A stretch of DNA of 64,000 nucleotides from Bacteroidales bacterium (GCA_028698995.1 JAQVVM010000018.1:1-64000); one strand, 5' to 3'; positions 37,491 to 48,239 are shown, counted from the first letter of the stretch. The notes: generated from the sequence alone by a model not told the origin. Program-made: numbers and translations.

Positions 37491-38087
37491 TTATTTATTT
37501 TCTTCTTCTGTATCAGCTTTTGATGATTCATTTTCTTCAGATTCATTTGAATCTTCCACCTTCTCATCCAATTGCTCTTTTTCAGGTTCAGCTTTCTCAG
37601 TTACAACTTCTTCAGCTTTTTTCTTTTCGACTTTTACTTTTGAGGGTGTTTCAACTTCGTCAGATTTTTTTCTTTTACTTCTTCTAGTGGTTTTAGCTTT
37701 CTTAGTATCCTTGTCTTTAAGAAGCGCTTCGTTGAAGTCAACCAACTCAATAATACACATTTCTGCACTGTCGCCTAAACGGGTGCCTGTTTTCAATATT
37801 CTGGTATATCCACCTGGTCTTTCAGCCACTTTTTGTGCAATTTCCCTGAATAATACAGTTACGGCTTCTTTATTTTGCAAGAAACTAAAAACAGTACGGC
37901 GGGAATTGGTTGAATCGTCTTTTGATTTTGTGATTAAAGGCTCAACATACATTCTTAAAGCTTTGGCTTTAGCCAGAGTCGTAACGATACGTTTATGCAT
38001 AATAAGAGAAGCTGCCATATTTGATAACATAGCTTTTCTATGAGCCGATTTTCTTCCTAAATGATTGATTTTTTTGTTATGTCTCAT
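37491..38087 (-). CDS. rplQ: 50S ribosomal protein bL17 with acidic C-terminal tail
   Basis: Large-subunit protein bL17. The core (about 1-120) has [40 protein letters not shown] and [20 protein letters not shown]. It is extended by about 75 residues of low-complexity Lys/Glu/Ser/Val sequence, giving 198 residues against about 120-130 in most bacteria. Tails of this kind are common in Bacteroidota bL17, with no known role. It is the last gene of the alpha operon, 11 nt after rpoA. Confidence 0.97.
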   Translation of the reverse strand: MRHNKKINHLGRKSAHRKAMLSNMAASLIMHKRIVTTLAKAKALRMYVEPLITKSKDDSTNSRRTVFSFLQNKEAVTVLFREIAQKVAERPGGYTRILKTGTRLGDSAEMCIIELVDFNEALLKDKDTKKAKTTRRSKRKKSDEVETPSKVKVEKKKAEEVVTEKAEPEKEQLDEKVEDSNESEENESSKADTEEENK

Positions 38088-38098
38088 CTCAGTTTACC

Positions 38099-39085
38099 TT
38101 AGTCTAGTTTATATTTTATAATGTTCATTCCGAAAGTTAAATTCTTGTTTTTTACTAACTTATCGAGTTCATCGAGAGATTTTTTACCAAAATTTCTGAA
38201 TTTCAATAAGTCATTTCTGTTATATTGTACCAATTCACCCAATGTTTCAACTTCAGCAGCTTTAAGACAATTGAGTGCTCTGACAGAAAGGTCTAAATCA
38301 ACAAGTTTAGTTTGCAATAATTGACGCATGTGGAGATATCCTTCATCAAACTCTTCACTGCTTGATTTCTCCTGAATATCAATAGTTATTCTTTCGTCAG
38401 AAAAAAGCATAAAATGTGTAATAAGAATTTTTGCTGCTTCTTGTAATGCATCCTTAGGCATAATAGAGCCATCGGTAGTAACTTCCATTATCAGTTTTTC
38501 ATAGTCAGTTTTTTGCTCAACCCTATAATTTTCAACAAAATATTTTACATTTTTAATTGGCGTAAAGATAGAATCAATAGCAATTGTACCAATTAAGCTT
38601 CCTGTTACTTTATTTTCTTCAGCAGGAACATATCCTCTGCCTTTATTTATTTGTAACTCAATACTGAAGCTGGCAGAGGGGTCCATATTACAGATAACAA
38701 GGTCAGAGTTTATAACTTTGAAACCCATCAACGCATTACTGATATCTTGTCCTGTAAAAGTTGTTTTGTTGCTTATATTTACTGTAACTTTCTCACTGTC
38801 ATTATCTTCAAGAGTTCTGATAAGACGCACTTTCTTTAAATTTAAAATAATCTCGGTAACATCTTCAACAACACCTTTAATAGATGTGAACTCATGGTCA
38901 GCTTTGTCAATTTTTACGGATGTAATGGCATAGCCCTCCAAAGAGGAGAGAAGTATGCGTCTGAGAGCATTTCCAATTGTTACACCATATCCAGGTTCTA
39001 AAGGTCTGAATTCGAATTTTCCAAAAAAGTTATCAGAGTGTATCATGACAACTTTATCCGGTTTTTGAAAAGCTAATATGGCCAT
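38099..39085 (-). CDS. rpoA: RNA polymerase alpha subunit
   Basis: Alpha subunit of 328 residues that scaffolds RNA polymerase assembly. The N-terminal dimerisation domain has [20 protein letters not shown] and [15 protein letters not shown]. The C-terminal domain (about 255-328) has [40 protein letters not shown] and [12 protein letters not shown], and it binds regulators and UP-element DNA. Both domains are complete. Confidence 0.98.
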   Translation of the reverse strand: MAILAFQKPDKVVMIHSDNFFGKFEFRPLEPGYGVTIGNALRRILLSSLEGYAITSVKIDKADHEFTSIKGVVEDVTEIILNLKKVRLIRTLEDNDSEKVTVNISNKTTFTGQDISNALMGFKVINSDLVICNMDPSASFSIELQINKGRGYVPAEENKVTGSLIGTIAIDSIFTPIKNVKYFVENYRVEQKTDYEKLIMEVTTDGSIMPKDALQEAAKILITHFMLFSDERITIDIQEKSSSEEFDEGYLHMRQLLQTKLVDLDLSVRALNCLKAAEVETLGELVQYNRNDLLKFRNFGKKSLDELDKLVKNKNLTFGMNIIKYKLD

Positions 39086-39117
39086 TTATTTATATTTTAT
39101 TTGGTTTACACTAAATT

Positions 39118-39723
39118 TTACTTAGAATACAATTCGACGATTAATTGTTCCTTAATATTCTCTGGAATCTGATCTCTTTCAGGATAGTTAAGGAATTTCC
39201 CCATAAACATTGTTTCGTCCCATTCGAGCCATGGATATTTTGATACCCTACCAGCCAATGATTCCTTTATAAAAAGAAGTGATTTTGACTTTTCTCGAAC
39301 GCCCAATAAATCTCCTTGTTTCAATGAAAAAGATGGTATATTAACAACATCTCCATTTACAATAATATGTCTGTGTAATACAAGTTGCCTAGCAGCTCTA
39401 CGTGTAGGAGCAATTCCTAAACGATAAACAACATTATCTAATCTTGCTTCAAGTAATTGAAGTAAAATCTCACCCGTTTTGCCTTTACGGCGTGATGCTT
39501 TCACAAAAGTATTAGAGAATTGACGTTCCAAAAGCCCGTATGTATATTTTGCTTTTTGTTTCTCGAGCAATTGTGTGCCGTATTCTGATGTTTTACTTCT
39601 TCTTTTATTTGGTCCGTGTTGTCCGGGAGGATAATTTTTTCTCTCCAAATATTTATCGGGTCCGAAAATAGCTTCCTTAAACTTTCTTGCTATTCTGCTT
39701 TGTGGTCCTCTGTATCTTGCCAT
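39118..39723 (-). CDS. rpsD: 30S ribosomal protein uS4
   Basis: Primary 16S rRNA-binding protein of 201 residues. [20 protein letters not shown] opens the protein, and the S4 RNA-binding domain is [20 protein letters not shown] then [18 protein letters not shown]. There is no N-terminal zinc-binding cysteine cluster, so this is the C-minus form. Elsewhere uS4 represses the alpha operon by binding its leader; no such leader structure is evident here. Confidence 0.98.
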   Translation of the reverse strand: MARYRGPQSRIARKFKEAIFGPDKYLERKNYPPGQHGPNKRRSKTSEYGTQLLEKQKAKYTYGLLERQFSNTFVKASRRKGKTGEILLQLLEARLDNVVYRLGIAPTRRAARQLVLHRHIIVNGDVVNIPSFSLKQGDLLGVREKSKSLLFIKESLAGRVSKYPWLEWDETMFMGKFLNYPERDQIPENIKEQLIVELYSK

Positions 39724-39768
39724 GCTAAAAAATAATTTATATTTATGTTTTTTTTATTCTAATAAAAT

Positions 39769-40158
39769 CTATACTCTTCTTCTTTTGGGAGGTCTGCATC
39801 CGTTGTGTGGAAGAGGTGTTACATCCTTTATTTCAGAGACTTCAATACCATTTGTAAAGATGCTTCGGATAGCGGATTCACGACCTGCACCCGGGCCTTT
39901 AACAAATACCTTTACTTTACGAAGGCCTAAATCGTAAGCCACTTTCGAACAATCGTTAGCAGCCATCTGAGCAGCATAGGGTGTATTTTTTTTGGAGCCT
40001 CTGAAGCCCATTTTCCCCGCACTTGACCAGGAAATAACCTGACCAACTGAATTGGTAAGAGTAATGATAATGTTGTTAAATGATGCATTAATGTGCGCCT
40101 GACCTATCGCGTCAATCTTTACGACTCTTTTTTTAGTAGGTTTTGTGTTCTTTGCCAT
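39769..40158 (-). CDS. rpsK: 30S ribosomal protein uS11
   Basis: Platform protein of 129 residues with [54 protein letters not shown] and the C-terminal [18 protein letters not shown]. Standard position between rpsM and rpsD. Confidence 0.98.
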   Translation of the reverse strand: MAKNTKPTKKRVVKIDAIGQAHINASFNNIIITLTNSVGQVISWSSAGKMGFRGSKKNTPYAAQMAANDCSKVAYDLGLRKVKVFVKGPGAGRESAIRSIFTNGIEVSEIKDVTPLPHNGCRPPKRRRV

Positions 40159-40196
40159 AAACTTTTGTATATATTAAGTTCTATTTAATTCAATTA

Positions 40197-40574
40197 TTAT
40201 CTTGGTGCCTTTTTCTTTCCGGCAACTGTTTTTCTCTTTCCTTTTCTGGTTCTGGAGTTATTCTTTGTACTCTGCCCCCTGGTTGGAAGACCAATACGGT
40301 GTCTAATACCACGATAACAACCAATATCCATAAGTCGCTTTATGTTTAGCTGAACTTCAGATCTTAATTGTCCTTCTACACGATATTTGTCACTGATAAT
40401 TTTTCTGATGATAGCTTGTTCATCATCATTCCAATCCTGAACTTTTTTATTTACGTCAATATTCGCTTCATTTAATATTTTTTGTGCGGTACTTTTACTT
40501 ATACCGTAAATATAAGTCAACGAAATTTCTCCTCTTTTGTTTTTGGGTATATCTATACCAGCTATTCTTGCCAT
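40197..40574 (-). CDS. rpsM: 30S ribosomal protein uS13
   Basis: Head protein of 125 residues near the P site and subunit bridges. It has [73 protein letters not shown] and a basic C-terminal tail. Normal length. Confidence 0.98.
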   Translation of the reverse strand: MARIAGIDIPKNKRGEISLTYIYGISKSTAQKILNEANIDVNKKVQDWNDDEQAIIRKIISDKYRVEGQLRSEVQLNIKRLMDIGCYRGIRHRIGLPTRGQSTKNNSRTRKGKRKTVAGKKKAPR

Positions 40575-40612
40575 AAATACTATATTATTTATTAATTTTT
40601 ATCTTCTTAACT

Positions 40613-40729
40613 TTAACCTTGACGTTGTTTAAACTTTGGGTTCTTTTTATTAATGACGTATATTACTCCCTTTCTTCTTACAATAATACATTCGGGGGAT
40701 CTTTTTTTAACTGAAGCTCTTACTTTCAT
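40613..40729 (-). CDS. rpmJ: 50S ribosomal protein bL36
   Basis: Small 38-residue protein beginning [20 protein letters not shown] and ending NPKFKQRQG. It has one cysteine only, so this is the zinc-free C-minus form. It lies between infA and rpsM, the usual place, and the family ending KQRQG confirms the identity. Confidence 0.95.
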   Translation of the reverse strand: MKVRASVKKRSPECIIVRRKGVIYVINKKNPKFKQRQG

Positions 40730-40750
40730 TTCAATTATTTTTATTATTTG

Positions 40751-40969
40751 TTATTTATATCTATATGTTATTCTTCCTTTTGATAAATCATAGGGAGACA
40801 TTTCTAATTTAACCTTATCTCCCGGTAATATTTTAATATAATGCATTCGCATCTTACCAGAAATATGAGCCAGAATGACATGACCATTTTCGAGCTCAAC
40901 CCTAAAAGTTGCATTGCCTAATGATTCTACAACAGTACCATCTTGTTCTATAGAAATTTGTTTTGACAT
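40751..40969 (-). CDS. infA: Translation initiation factor IF-1
   Basis: S1-fold initiation factor of 72 residues that binds the 30S A site: [60 protein letters not shown]. Full length and in the usual map-infA-rpmJ order. Confidence 0.98.
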   Translation of the reverse strand: MSKQISIEQDGTVVESLGNATFRVELENGHVILAHISGKMRMHYIKILPGDKVKLEMSPYDLSKGRITYRYK

Positions 40970-40978
40970 TTATATAAT

Positions 40979-41761
40979 TTAATTATTTTTCAAATTTAAT
41001 ACATCTTCAATAAATTTAAAAGAACTTAAAATATCCGCATTGTTCCGGCCTACAGCTATTGTATGTTCAAAATGTGCTGAAGGTTTATTATCCATTGTTT
41101 TTATTGTCCACTTGTCTCTTTGTTCTACTATTTTATAAGTTCCCAAATTTATCATTGGTTCAATGGCAATTACCAGACCTTCCTTAAGCAGCATGCCATT
41201 GCCTCTTTGCCCATAATTCAAAACATTCGGTTTTTCATGTAGATTTTTGCCTATTCCATGTCCAACTAAATCCCTAACTACAGAAAAGCCGTGCTTTTCC
41301 ACATGAGTTTGAACTTCAAAACCTATATCACCCAGTCTTTTCCCATGAACAGCAACGTCAATAGCTTTATATAACGATTCCTTAGTAATCTCTAGTAACT
41401 TCTGTACTTCAGGATTTACGTTACCTAAAGAAAATGTATAAGCAGAATCTCCATAATAACCTTCTTTCAAAACGCCACAATCAACAGAAACAATATCACC
41501 GTTCTCAATCACTCTATTCCCTGGAATCCCATGAACAACTTCTTCATTAATTGAGACACATAATGTGGCTGGGAAACCCCTGTAACCTTTAAAAGCGGGA
41601 ACAGCCCCATTATCAAGAATAAATTCTTCTGCTATCTTATCAAGATATTTAGTTGAAACACCTATCTTGATAACTTTTGCAACCTCTGCCAGTGCTTTTG
41701 CAACAATCAAAGAACTATTTCTTATCTTTTCAATTTCCTCTTGAGACTTATAAAAAACCAT
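40979..41761 (-). CDS. map: Methionine aminopeptidase type I
   Basis: Removes the initiator methionine from new proteins. The 260 residues carry the metal-binding residues in VSVDCGVLKEGYYGDSAYTF (two Asp), VGHGIGKNLHEKPNVLNYG (His), IAIEPMINLG (Glu) and HFEHTIAV (near the second Glu/His region). Located between secY (12-nt gap) and infA, as is usual. Confidence 0.97.
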   Translation of the reverse strand: MVFYKSQEEIEKIRNSSLIVAKALAEVAKVIKIGVSTKYLDKIAEEFILDNGAVPAFKGYRGFPATLCVSINEEVVHGIPGNRVIENGDIVSVDCGVLKEGYYGDSAYTFSLGNVNPEVQKLLEITKESLYKAIDVAVHGKRLGDIGFEVQTHVEKHGFSVVRDLVGHGIGKNLHEKPNVLNYGQRGNGMLLKEGLVIAIEPMINLGTYKIVEQRDKWTIKTMDNKPSAHFEHTIAVGRNNADILSSFKFIEDVLNLKNN

Positions 41762-41773
41762 TTCTCAAGTATT

Positions 41774-43171
41774 TTAACCGGCCATGTTCATACTTGAACG
41801 GCCTTTAATTCTTCCAGATTTCATCAAACCATCATAATGACGCATCAACAAATGACTTTCAATTTGCTGAAGTGTATCAAGTACTACACCAACTAAAATA
41901 AGTAATGAAGTACCACCATAAAATTGTGCAAACTGACTGTTTACACCTGTTAAAATAACAAGTGCAGGTAGAATTGCAACTATAGAAAGAAATATAGAAC
42001 CAGGAAGAACTATCTTAGACATGACACCATCAATAAATTCTGCTGTTTTCTTGCCCGGCTTAACACCCGGAATAAAACCGCCATTCTTTTTCATATCATC
42101 AGCCATTTGAGTTGGATTAACAGTAATAGCTGTATAGAAATAAGTGAATAAAATGATCAATGTAGCAAAAACAAAATTGTACCAGAAACCAGTAAAATCG
42201 CCAAATGCAGCAGCAAATCCAGACATTGTATCAGAGCTTGAAAAGCCTGCCAATGTTAATGGGATAAACATAATAGCCTGAGCAAATATAATCGGCATTA
42301 CACCTGCAGCATTCACTTTCAATGGTATATATTGTCTAACACCTCCGTATTGTTTATTTCCTACAATCCTTTTAGCAAACTGAACAGGAATACGACGGGT
42401 TCCTTGAACCAAAAGTATGGTTAGAAGGATAATAAAGATAAGTACGACAATTTCAATGAGGAATAAAACCAATCCCCCACCCTGTCCTTCCATTCTAGAG
42501 GCGAATTCAGCTATAAGAGCAAAAGGTAATTTTGCAATTATACCAATCATAATCAGTAAAGAAATACCATTTCCAATGCCTTTTTCTGTAATTCTTTCAC
42601 CAAGCCACATAATAAACATTGTACCGGACATAATCGTAATTACTGACATCAACCAAAAAATTGTTGCCTGATTTACTGCCGGATCAAGAAGAGGTATTGA
42701 TGACAAGGTTTCTCCAGTTACATTATGTGTGTATGTAGGTCCTAATGTGGCAATAAGATTTCTAATATATGCGGGGGCCTGTCCTAAAGTAATAAGTACA
42801 GTCAAATAACGGGTAATCTGATTGATTTTTTTTCTTCCACTTTCACCTTCTTTTTGTAATTTCTGGAAGTAGGGTATCGCCATTCCTAAAAGCTGTACAA
42901 CAATAGAGGCTGAAATGTAAGGCATAATTCCCAACGCAAAAATGGATGCATTTGAGAAAGCTCCACCTGAAAACATATCCAATAAACCTAATAGACCTTC
43001 TGTACTTTGTGCAGTGTTTGCATTATGATATATAGCACCAGGGTCAACACCTGGTAACACTACATAAGAACCGAATCTGTAGATCAATATCAGGCCTAAA
43101 GTTGTGAGAATTCTTTGGCGGAGTTCATCAATTTTCCAGATGTTTTTGATTGTCTGTATAAATTTTTTCAT
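41774..43171 (-). CDS. secY: Protein translocase subunit SecY
   Basis: Channel subunit of the SecYEG translocon. The 465 residues form ten predicted membrane helices, with the plug-region signature LLGLLDMFSGGAFSNASIFA followed by LGIMPYISASIVVQLL, the RIPVQFAKRIVG cytoplasmic loop, KVNAAGVMPIIFAQ and the C-terminal LLMRHYDGLMKSGRIKGR. FtsY, which delivers substrates to it, is encoded at 4.8-5.8 kb. It follows rplO with 5 nt between them. Confidence 0.98.
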   Translation of the reverse strand: MKKFIQTIKNIWKIDELRQRILTTLGLILIYRFGSYVVLPGVDPGAIYHNANTAQSTEGLLGLLDMFSGGAFSNASIFALGIMPYISASIVVQLLGMAIPYFQKLQKEGESGRKKINQITRYLTVLITLGQAPAYIRNLIATLGPTYTHNVTGETLSSIPLLDPAVNQATIFWLMSVITIMSGTMFIMWLGERITEKGIGNGISLLIMIGIIAKLPFALIAEFASRMEGQGGGLVLFLIEIVVLIFIILLTILLVQGTRRIPVQFAKRIVGNKQYGGVRQYIPLKVNAAGVMPIIFAQAIMFIPLTLAGFSSSDTMSGFAAAFGDFTGFWYNFVFATLIILFTYFYTAITVNPTQMADDMKKNGGFIPGVKPGKKTAEFIDGVMSKIVLPGSIFLSIVAILPALVILTGVNSQFAQFYGGTSLLILVGVVLDTLQQIESHLLMRHYDGLMKSGRIKGRSSMNMAG

Positions 43172-43176
43172 TTAAG

Positions 43177-43623
43177 CTAAATTTTTGTTGCTGTTCCACC
43201 TTGAGCTTCAATTGCGATAATGGCTGTTTTGCTGAAAGCATGTGCCTGAACGTCAATTTTTACTTTAAGTTCTCCTCTACCTAAAATTTTTATACTGTTA
43301 TTCTTACTAACCATACCATTTTCAATAAAAGTATCAAAAGTAAAATTAGAAATTCCTTTTTCTTCAGTTAGTTTTTGCAATACATCAAGGTTAATTCCTT
43401 TATATTCAACCTTGTTAAGGCTTTTAAAACCAATTTTTGGCAGCCTTCTGTACAAAGGCATCTGACCGCCTTCAAAACCTTTTTTCTTTTTGTGACCGGA
43501 TCTGGATTGTGCACCTTTATGACCTCTTGTAGAAGTTCCGCCATGTCCTGAGCCTTCACCGCGTCCAATACGTTTTCTTTTTTTTGTTGATCCTTTTGCC
43601 GGCTTTAAATTGCTTAATTCCAT
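43177..43623 (-). CDS. rplO: 50S ribosomal protein uL15
   Basis: Large-subunit protein of 148 residues. The glycine/basic N-terminal arm ([19 protein letters not shown]), [18 protein letters not shown] and the C-terminal globular part with [15 protein letters not shown] are all present. It sits between rpmD and secY. Confidence 0.97.
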   Translation of the reverse strand: MELSNLKPAKGSTKKRKRIGRGEGSGHGGTSTRGHKGAQSRSGHKKKKGFEGGQMPLYRRLPKIGFKSLNKVEYKGINLDVLQKLTEEKGISNFTFDTFIENGMVSKNNSIKILGRGELKVKIDVQAHAFSKTAIIAIEAQGGTATKI

Positions 43624-43647
43624 AGTAACAATATGTGTTATTTATTA

Positions 43648-43824
43648 TTATTCAATAATAGTAATTAAATGACTTACTTTTTTTATCATACCTTCAATCT
43701 GAGGAGTAGGTTCAACCTCAATTTCCTGATTTAATCTTTTAAAACCAAGAGCTTGAAGAGTTCTCTTCTGACGTAATGGTTTACCAATTCCGCTTTTAGT
43801 TTGTTTAATCTTAATCTTTTCCAT
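43648..43824 (-). CDS. rpmD: 50S ribosomal protein uL30
   Basis: Small 58-residue protein beginning MEKIKIKQTKSGIGKPLRQK, with TLQALGFKRLNQEIEVEPTP and ending KKVSHLITIIE. The core IKQTKSGIGKP...LGFKRLN is diagnostic of uL30, and it lies in the standard rpsE-rpmD-rplO order. Confidence 0.95.
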   Translation of the reverse strand: MEKIKIKQTKSGIGKPLRQKRTLQALGFKRLNQEIEVEPTPQIEGMIKKVSHLITIIE

Positions 43825-43843
43825 TTTTCGCTGGTATTTTATA

Positions 43844-44362
43844 TTATCCGTTGAATACTTTATTTAATGTTACGTTTCTTAACTGTGCAACAGTATAAGG
43901 ATCTTTAAGTCTTACCAAAGCATCAATAGTAGCTTTAACAACGCTATGAGGATTGGAAGAACCTTTAGATTTTGCTAGCACATCATGAATCCCAACACTT
44001 TCAAGTACAGCTCTCATAGCTCCACCAGCAATAACTCCGGTACCAGGGGCAGCCGGCTTTATAAGAACGCGGGCACCACTATATTTTCCTTCTTGTTCAT
44101 GGGGAATAGTTTTTTTCAGCACAGGAACTTTAACTAAATTTTTCTTAGCGTCATCCACGCCTTTGGCAATGGCTGTAGTTACTTCCTTAGCTTTTCCTAA
44201 ACCATAACCTACAACACCATCTTCATTTCCAACCACTACAATTGCTGAAAAGCTGAAAGTTCTTCCGCCTTTTGTAACCTTAGTTACTCTGTTGATAGCA
44301 ACAAGTCTGTCCTTGAATTCTATCTCGCTTGATTTTACTCTTTTGATATTTACGTTTGACAT
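43844..44362 (-). CDS. rpsE: 30S ribosomal protein uS5
   Basis: Decoding-fidelity protein of 172 residues with the double-stranded RNA-binding N-terminal domain ([40 protein letters not shown]) and the C-terminal domain ([38 protein letters not shown]). Standard length and place. Confidence 0.98.
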   Translation of the reverse strand: MSNVNIKRVKSSEIEFKDRLVAINRVTKVTKGGRTFSFSAIVVVGNEDGVVGYGLGKAKEVTTAIAKGVDDAKKNLVKVPVLKKTIPHEQEGKYSGARVLIKPAAPGTGVIAGGAMRAVLESVGIHDVLAKSKGSSNPHSVVKATIDALVRLKDPYTVAQLRNVTLNKVFNG

Positions 44363-44368
44363 ATTTAA

Positions 44369-44719
44369 TTAAAATTTTAATCCGGCTTCTCTTGCGGAAT
44401 CAGCCAAAATTTTTACTCTACCATGATACAAATAACCATTACGGTCAAAAACTACAGAACTAATACCTTTTTCCAGTGCCATTTCAGCGATTGTTTTTCC
44501 AACAACTGCTGATTTGTCCTTTTTCGACAAATTCTGCGTGGCAATCTCCTTTTTTAAAGAAGATACAGTCATTAATGTATTATGAGCAATATCATCAATG
44601 AGTTGGGCATAAATCTCGTTATTACTTCTAAAAACAGTTAACCGAGGTCTTTCTACAGTACCATTAATGGTTTTTCTGATTTTATTTTTAATCCTGATTC
44701 TTCTAAAATTCTTATTCAT
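44369..44719 (-). CDS. rplR: 50S ribosomal protein uL18
   Basis: 5S rRNA-binding protein of 116 residues: RIRIKNKIRKTINGTVERPR, LTVFRSNNEIYAQLIDD, GKTIAEMALEKGISSVVFDR, and C-terminal YHGRVKILADSAREAGL. Lies 6 nt upstream of rpsE. Confidence 0.97.
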   Translation of the reverse strand: MNKNFRRIRIKNKIRKTINGTVERPRLTVFRSNNEIYAQLIDDIAHNTLMTVSSLKKEIATQNLSKKDKSAVVGKTIAEMALEKGISSVVFDRNGYLYHGRVKILADSAREAGLKF

Positions 44720-44745
44720 TTTATTTTTCGCTATATGTTGATTTA

Positions 44746-45303
44746 TTATTTAGCTGCTGCTGATTTACCCGCTTTACGCCTTAAAACTTCATTCTGGAAT
44801 TTAATACCCTTGCCCTTGTATGGTTCAGGTTTACGTAATGAACGAATTTTTGAAGCAACCATCCCTATGAGCTGTTTGTCATGGGATTTAAGAATAATAC
44901 GCGGTGGTTTACTTCTCTCTGTTACTGTTTCAATTTTAATTTCAGTAGGCAAATCAATCACAATACTATGTGAATAGCCCAATGAAAGTTCTAATTGTTG
45001 TCCTACTGCATTGGCTTTATATCCAACTCCAATAAGTTCTTGAACAATTGTAAAACCTTCAGAAACGCCTTTAACCATATTATTAATTAAAGACCTGTAT
45101 AAACCGTGAAGGGCTTTATGCGCTTTCTGATCGGTATGCCTTTTAACATGTACTTGATTATCAACAATTTCTACAGAGATTGCAGGGTTGATAGTCTGTT
45201 TTAATTCTCCTAAGGGGCCTTTTATTGTGATGACATTCTTATCTGAGATATTAATATCTATGCCTTTTGGTATCACAACAGGAAGTATTCCAATTCTTGA
45301 CAT
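44746..45303 (-). CDS. rplF: 50S ribosomal protein uL6
   Basis: Two-domain rRNA-binding protein of 185 residues near the sarcin-ricin loop: MSRIGILPVVIPKGIDINIS, VITIKGPLGELKQTI, VSEGFTIVQELIGVGYKA and the signature KPEPYKGKGIKF near the C-terminus. Confidence 0.98.
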   Translation of the reverse strand: MSRIGILPVVIPKGIDINISDKNVITIKGPLGELKQTINPAISVEIVDNQVHVKRHTDQKAHKALHGLYRSLINNMVKGVSEGFTIVQELIGVGYKANAVGQQLELSLGYSHSIVIDLPTEIKIETVTERSKPPRIILKSHDKQLIGMVASKIRSLRKPEPYKGKGIKFQNEVLRRKAGKSAAAK

Positions 45304-45319
45304 TTATTTTTCCTCCTAA

Positions 45320-45718
45320 TTAACTAATGAAACAAAGTATTTCGCCACCCACATTTTGTAGTCTTGCTTCTTTATCAGTCATTAAACCCATTGAAGTAGA
45401 TACTATTGCTATTCCCATTCCATTGAGAACGCGTGGCATTTCTAATGCTGAAGCATATTTTCTTAATCCTGGCTTACTAATTCTTTTCAGACTTGTAATA
45501 GTTGACATTTTAGTAACGGGATGGTATTTTAAAGCAATTTTAATAGTTCCTTGAACGCCTTCTTCAACAAATTTAAAATTCGTAATGTATCCTTTTTCGA
45601 AAAGAATTTTAGTCATTTCTTTTTTAATATTGGATGAAGGAATTTCAACTATCCTATGTTTAGCCATGATGGCATTTCTTATTCTGGTTAGATAATCTGC
45701 GATTGGATCTGTATTCAT
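45320..45718 (-). CDS. rpsH: 30S ribosomal protein uS8
   Basis: 16S rRNA-binding protein of 132 residues: [60 protein letters not shown] and [19 protein letters not shown]. Elsewhere uS8 is the repressor of the spc operon; no regulatory leader is recognised here. Confidence 0.98.
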   Translation of the reverse strand: MNTDPIADYLTRIRNAIMAKHRIVEIPSSNIKKEMTKILFEKGYITNFKFVEEGVQGTIKIALKYHPVTKMSTITSLKRISKPGLRKYASALEMPRVLNGMGIAIVSTSMGLMTDKEARLQNVGGEILCFIS

Positions 45719-45752
45719 TTTTATCTTATTTTAATTTTTAATAACCTCTTAA

Positions 45753-46022
45753 TTACCAGCTTGCTTTTCTAACTCCGGGAATTAAACCTGCTAAAGCCAT
45801 TTCCCTGAAATTAATTCTCGAGATTCCAAAAATCCTCATATATCCTTTTGGTCTGCCTGTTAATTTACATCTGTTGTGTAATCTTACCGGTGATGAGTTC
45901 TTAGGAAGTTTCTGAATTGCAATCCAATCGCCTTGCTTTTTTAATTCTTCGCGCTTGGCTGCATATTTATTAACCATTTTTAATCTTTTGACTTCTCTAG
46001 CCTTGATTGATTCTTTTGCCAT
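45753..46022 (-). CDS. rpsN: 30S ribosomal protein uS14
   Basis: Small-subunit protein of 89 residues: [40 protein letters not shown] and [17 protein letters not shown]. The zinc-finger cysteines of the short form are replaced, with a single Cys in HNRCKL, so this is the long zinc-independent form. Confidence 0.98.
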   Translation of the reverse strand: MAKESIKAREVKRLKMVNKYAAKREELKKQGDWIAIQKLPKNSSPVRLHNRCKLTGRPKGYMRIFGISRINFREMALAGLIPGVRKASW

Positions 46023-46033
46023 ATAAATGTATA

Positions 46034-46588
46034 TTATTTAGATTTTTTAAATGGGAACCCGAATTCTTTTAATAAAGCATATGCTTCTTTATCTTTTTTT
46101 GTATTCATCACCAAAGTAATGTCCATACCGGTAATTCTGCTGATTTTATCAATATCAATTTCCGGAAAAATGATTTGTTCTTTAACCCCTAATGTAAAGT
46201 TACCTCTACCATCAAATCCTTTATCGTTAATACCGTTAAAGTCTCTAACGCGTGGCAAAGCAACAGAAATCAGCCTGTCAAGAAATTCGTACATGATATC
46301 ACCTCTTAAAGTTACTCTTACACCAATTGGCATACCTTTACGAACTTTAAAGTTTGAAATATCTTTCTTTGATTTTGTTATGACTGCTTTTTGACCTGTA
46401 ATGGTTGTCATTTCATTAACAGCATTTTCAATAAGTTTTTTATCTGTAATAGCATCACCGATTCCTTGATTTATACAGATTTTTTGAATTTTTGGCACCT
46501 GCATAACAGATTTAAGACCTAAGCTTTCTTTGAGCTTGGGAACAATTTCATTATTGTATTTTTCTTTGAGTCTAGATTTGTATTCCAT
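46034..46588 (-). CDS. rplE: 50S ribosomal protein uL5
   Basis: 5S rRNA-binding protein of 184 residues: [60 protein letters not shown] and [19 protein letters not shown]. Its ATG overlaps the rplX stop in a TAATG junction, so the two are translationally coupled. Confidence 0.98.
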   Translation of the reverse strand: MEYKSRLKEKYNNEIVPKLKESLGLKSVMQVPKIQKICINQGIGDAITDKKLIENAVNEMTTITGQKAVITKSKKDISNFKVRKGMPIGVRVTLRGDIMYEFLDRLISVALPRVRDFNGINDKGFDGRGNFTLGVKEQIIFPEIDIDKISRITGMDITLVMNTKKDKEAYALLKEFGFPFKKSK

Positions 46589-46908
46589 TAGTCAATAACC
46601 TCCCCTGATTTTTTTGAGTAACGTACTAATTTATCATTTTCTATTTTTCTTCCAACTCTGGTAGGATTTTTTTGTTTATCAATAAACATAAGGTTGGAGA
46701 TGTGAATAGGGGCTTCCTTTTTTACAATTCCACCCTGTGGACTTGCTGTATTTGGCTTGGTATGCTTTGATATAAGGTTTACACCTTCAACAATAGCTTT
46801 ATTCTCTTCTGCCAGTACCTTTAACACCTTGCCTTGATTTCCTTTATTTTCGCCTGAGAGCACAATAACGGAATCTCCTTTTTTGATTTTCAACTTCATT
46901 TTTTTCAT
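46588..46908 (-). CDS. rplX: 50S ribosomal protein uL24
   Basis: Assembly-initiating KOW-domain protein of 106 residues: [40 protein letters not shown] and [18 protein letters not shown]. The start may be the ATG at 46908 or the internal ATG at 46899. The stop overlaps the rplE start by one base. Confidence 0.97.
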   Translation of the reverse strand: MKKMKLKIKKGDSVIVLSGENKGNQGKVLKVLAEENKAIVEGVNLISKHTKPNTASPQGGIVKKEAPIHISNLMFIDKQKNPTRVGRKIENDKLVRYSKKSGEVID

Positions 46909-46922
46909 ATTAAATATTCAAT

Positions 46923-47291
46923 TTAAAGCACTTCCGGTGCTAATGAAACAATTTTCATGAATTGTTTTTCACGTAATTCACGTGCAACCGGCCCGAAAAT
47001 ACGGGTACCTCTTAATTCTTCGGTGGCAGTTAAAAGAACAACTGCATTATCATCGAAACGAATATAAGAGCCATCAGCACGACGCACTTCTTTTTTAGTT
47101 CTAACAATAACAGCTTTGGAAACAGTTCCTTTTTTAATATTGCCTGATGGAATAGCATGTTTCACTGAAACAATAATTTTATCACCCAAGCTGGCATATT
47201 TTCTTTTGGTACCGCCCAATACTCTGATACAGAGAACTTCTTTTGCACCACTGTTATCGGCAACCGATAATCTTGATTCTTGTTGTATCAT
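46923..47291 (-). CDS. rplN: 50S ribosomal protein uL14
   Basis: Subunit-interface protein of 122 residues: [57 protein letters not shown] and [20 protein letters not shown]. It starts 3 nt after the rpsQ stop. Confidence 0.98.
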   Translation of the reverse strand: MIQQESRLSVADNSGAKEVLCIRVLGGTKRKYASLGDKIIVSVKHAIPSGNIKKGTVSKAVIVRTKKEVRRADGSYIRFDDNAVVLLTATEELRGTRIFGPVARELREKQFMKIVSLAPEVL

Positions 47292-47294
47292 AAT

Positions 47295-47555
47295 TTATTT
47301 AGCCCTTTCAATAATTTCTACTAGTCTCCAACATTTATTTTTACTTAAAGGTCTTGTTTCCATGATGCGTACTTTGTCGCCAATGTTACAATCCTTTTTT
47401 TCGTCATGAGCCATGAATTTAGAAGTCTTAATTACGAACTTACCGTATTTTGGATGCTTCATTTTACGTAAAACAGACACTACAATAGTTTTGTCCATTT
47501 TGTTGCTCACAACGTAGCCAATTCTTTCTTTTCTAAGATTCCTTGTGATTTCCAT
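47295..47555 (-). CDS. rpsQ: 30S ribosomal protein uS17
   Basis: OB-fold 16S rRNA-binding protein of 86 residues: [60 protein letters not shown] and [19 protein letters not shown]. Confidence 0.98.
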   Translation of the reverse strand: MEITRNLRKERIGYVVSNKMDKTIVVSVLRKMKHPKYGKFVIKTSKFMAHDEKKDCNIGDKVRIMETRPLSKNKCWRLVEIIERAK

Positions 47556-47565
47556 TTATATACAC

Positions 47566-47772
47566 TTATTTATTTTGTTCTGATTCGAGCACTCTGCGAC
47601 GTAATTCTGTTTTAAGTCTAGCAATTGTTTTTCGGTAAAATCCAATTTTCATAGGATTTTCAAGTGGTGAAACTGCATGATTGAGTTTCATCTTAAGAAG
47701 TTGCTTCTCTTCTTCTTCAATTTTTTCTTTAAGTTCCGGAGTTGATAACTCCCTAATGACTGATTGTTTCAT
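47566..47772 (-). CDS. rpmC: 50S ribosomal protein uL29
   Basis: Small helical-hairpin protein of 68 residues near the peptide exit: IRELSTPELKEKIEEEEKQL, LKMKLNHAVSPLENPMKIGF, RKTIARLKTELRRR. In other bacteria uL29 contributes, with uL23, to the SRP and trigger-factor docking area. Confidence 0.97.
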   Translation of the reverse strand: MKQSVIRELSTPELKEKIEEEEKQLLKMKLNHAVSPLENPMKIGFYRKTIARLKTELRRRVLESEQNK

Positions 47773-47781
47773 TTACTTTGT

Positions 47782-48210
47782 TTATATTGATTCTTCAATG
47801 TAATCTCTTCTTATAACAAATTTTGTTTTTATGGGTAATTTCTGTGCAGCTAACCTGAGAGCTTCTTTAGCAATTTCCAATGGAACACCGTCTGCTTCGA
47901 ATAATAGTCTGCCCGGAGATACTCTTGCTACGAACATTTCTGGAGCACCTTTACCCTTACCCATACGTACTTCGGCGGGTTTTTTGGTTATAGGTTTATC
48001 AGGGAAAATTTTAATCCAAATCTGACCTTCTCTTTTCATGTAACGTGTAAGTGCCTGACGTGCTGCTTCAATTTGTCTTCCGGTAATCCATGTTTCTTCA
48101 AGAGCTTTGATTCCAAATGAGCCGAAAGCTATTTCAGCACCTCTTTTGGTGTTACCCTTCATCTTACCTTTTTGTTGCTTGCGAAATTTTGTTTTTTTAG
48201 GCTGTAACAT
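47782..48210 (-). CDS. rplP: 50S ribosomal protein uL16
   Basis: A-site-facing protein of 142 residues: [60 protein letters not shown] and [20 protein letters not shown]. The Arg in RMGKGKG corresponds to the position hydroxylated by RoxA in E. coli. Confidence 0.98.
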   Translation of the reverse strand: MLQPKKTKFRKQQKGKMKGNTKRGAEIAFGSFGIKALEETWITGRQIEAARQALTRYMKREGQIWIKIFPDKPITKKPAEVRMGKGKGAPEMFVARVSPGRLLFEADGVPLEIAKEALRLAAQKLPIKTKFVIRRDYIEESI

Positions 48211-48239
48211 TTCTAAATCCTTTATATATTAAATTATAG

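Noticed and set aside
39118-46022. Zinc-free forms of uS4, uS14, bL36 (and bL33) as evidence of zinc limitation
   Set aside because: These C-minus forms are normal for Bacteroidota and say nothing special about this genome.
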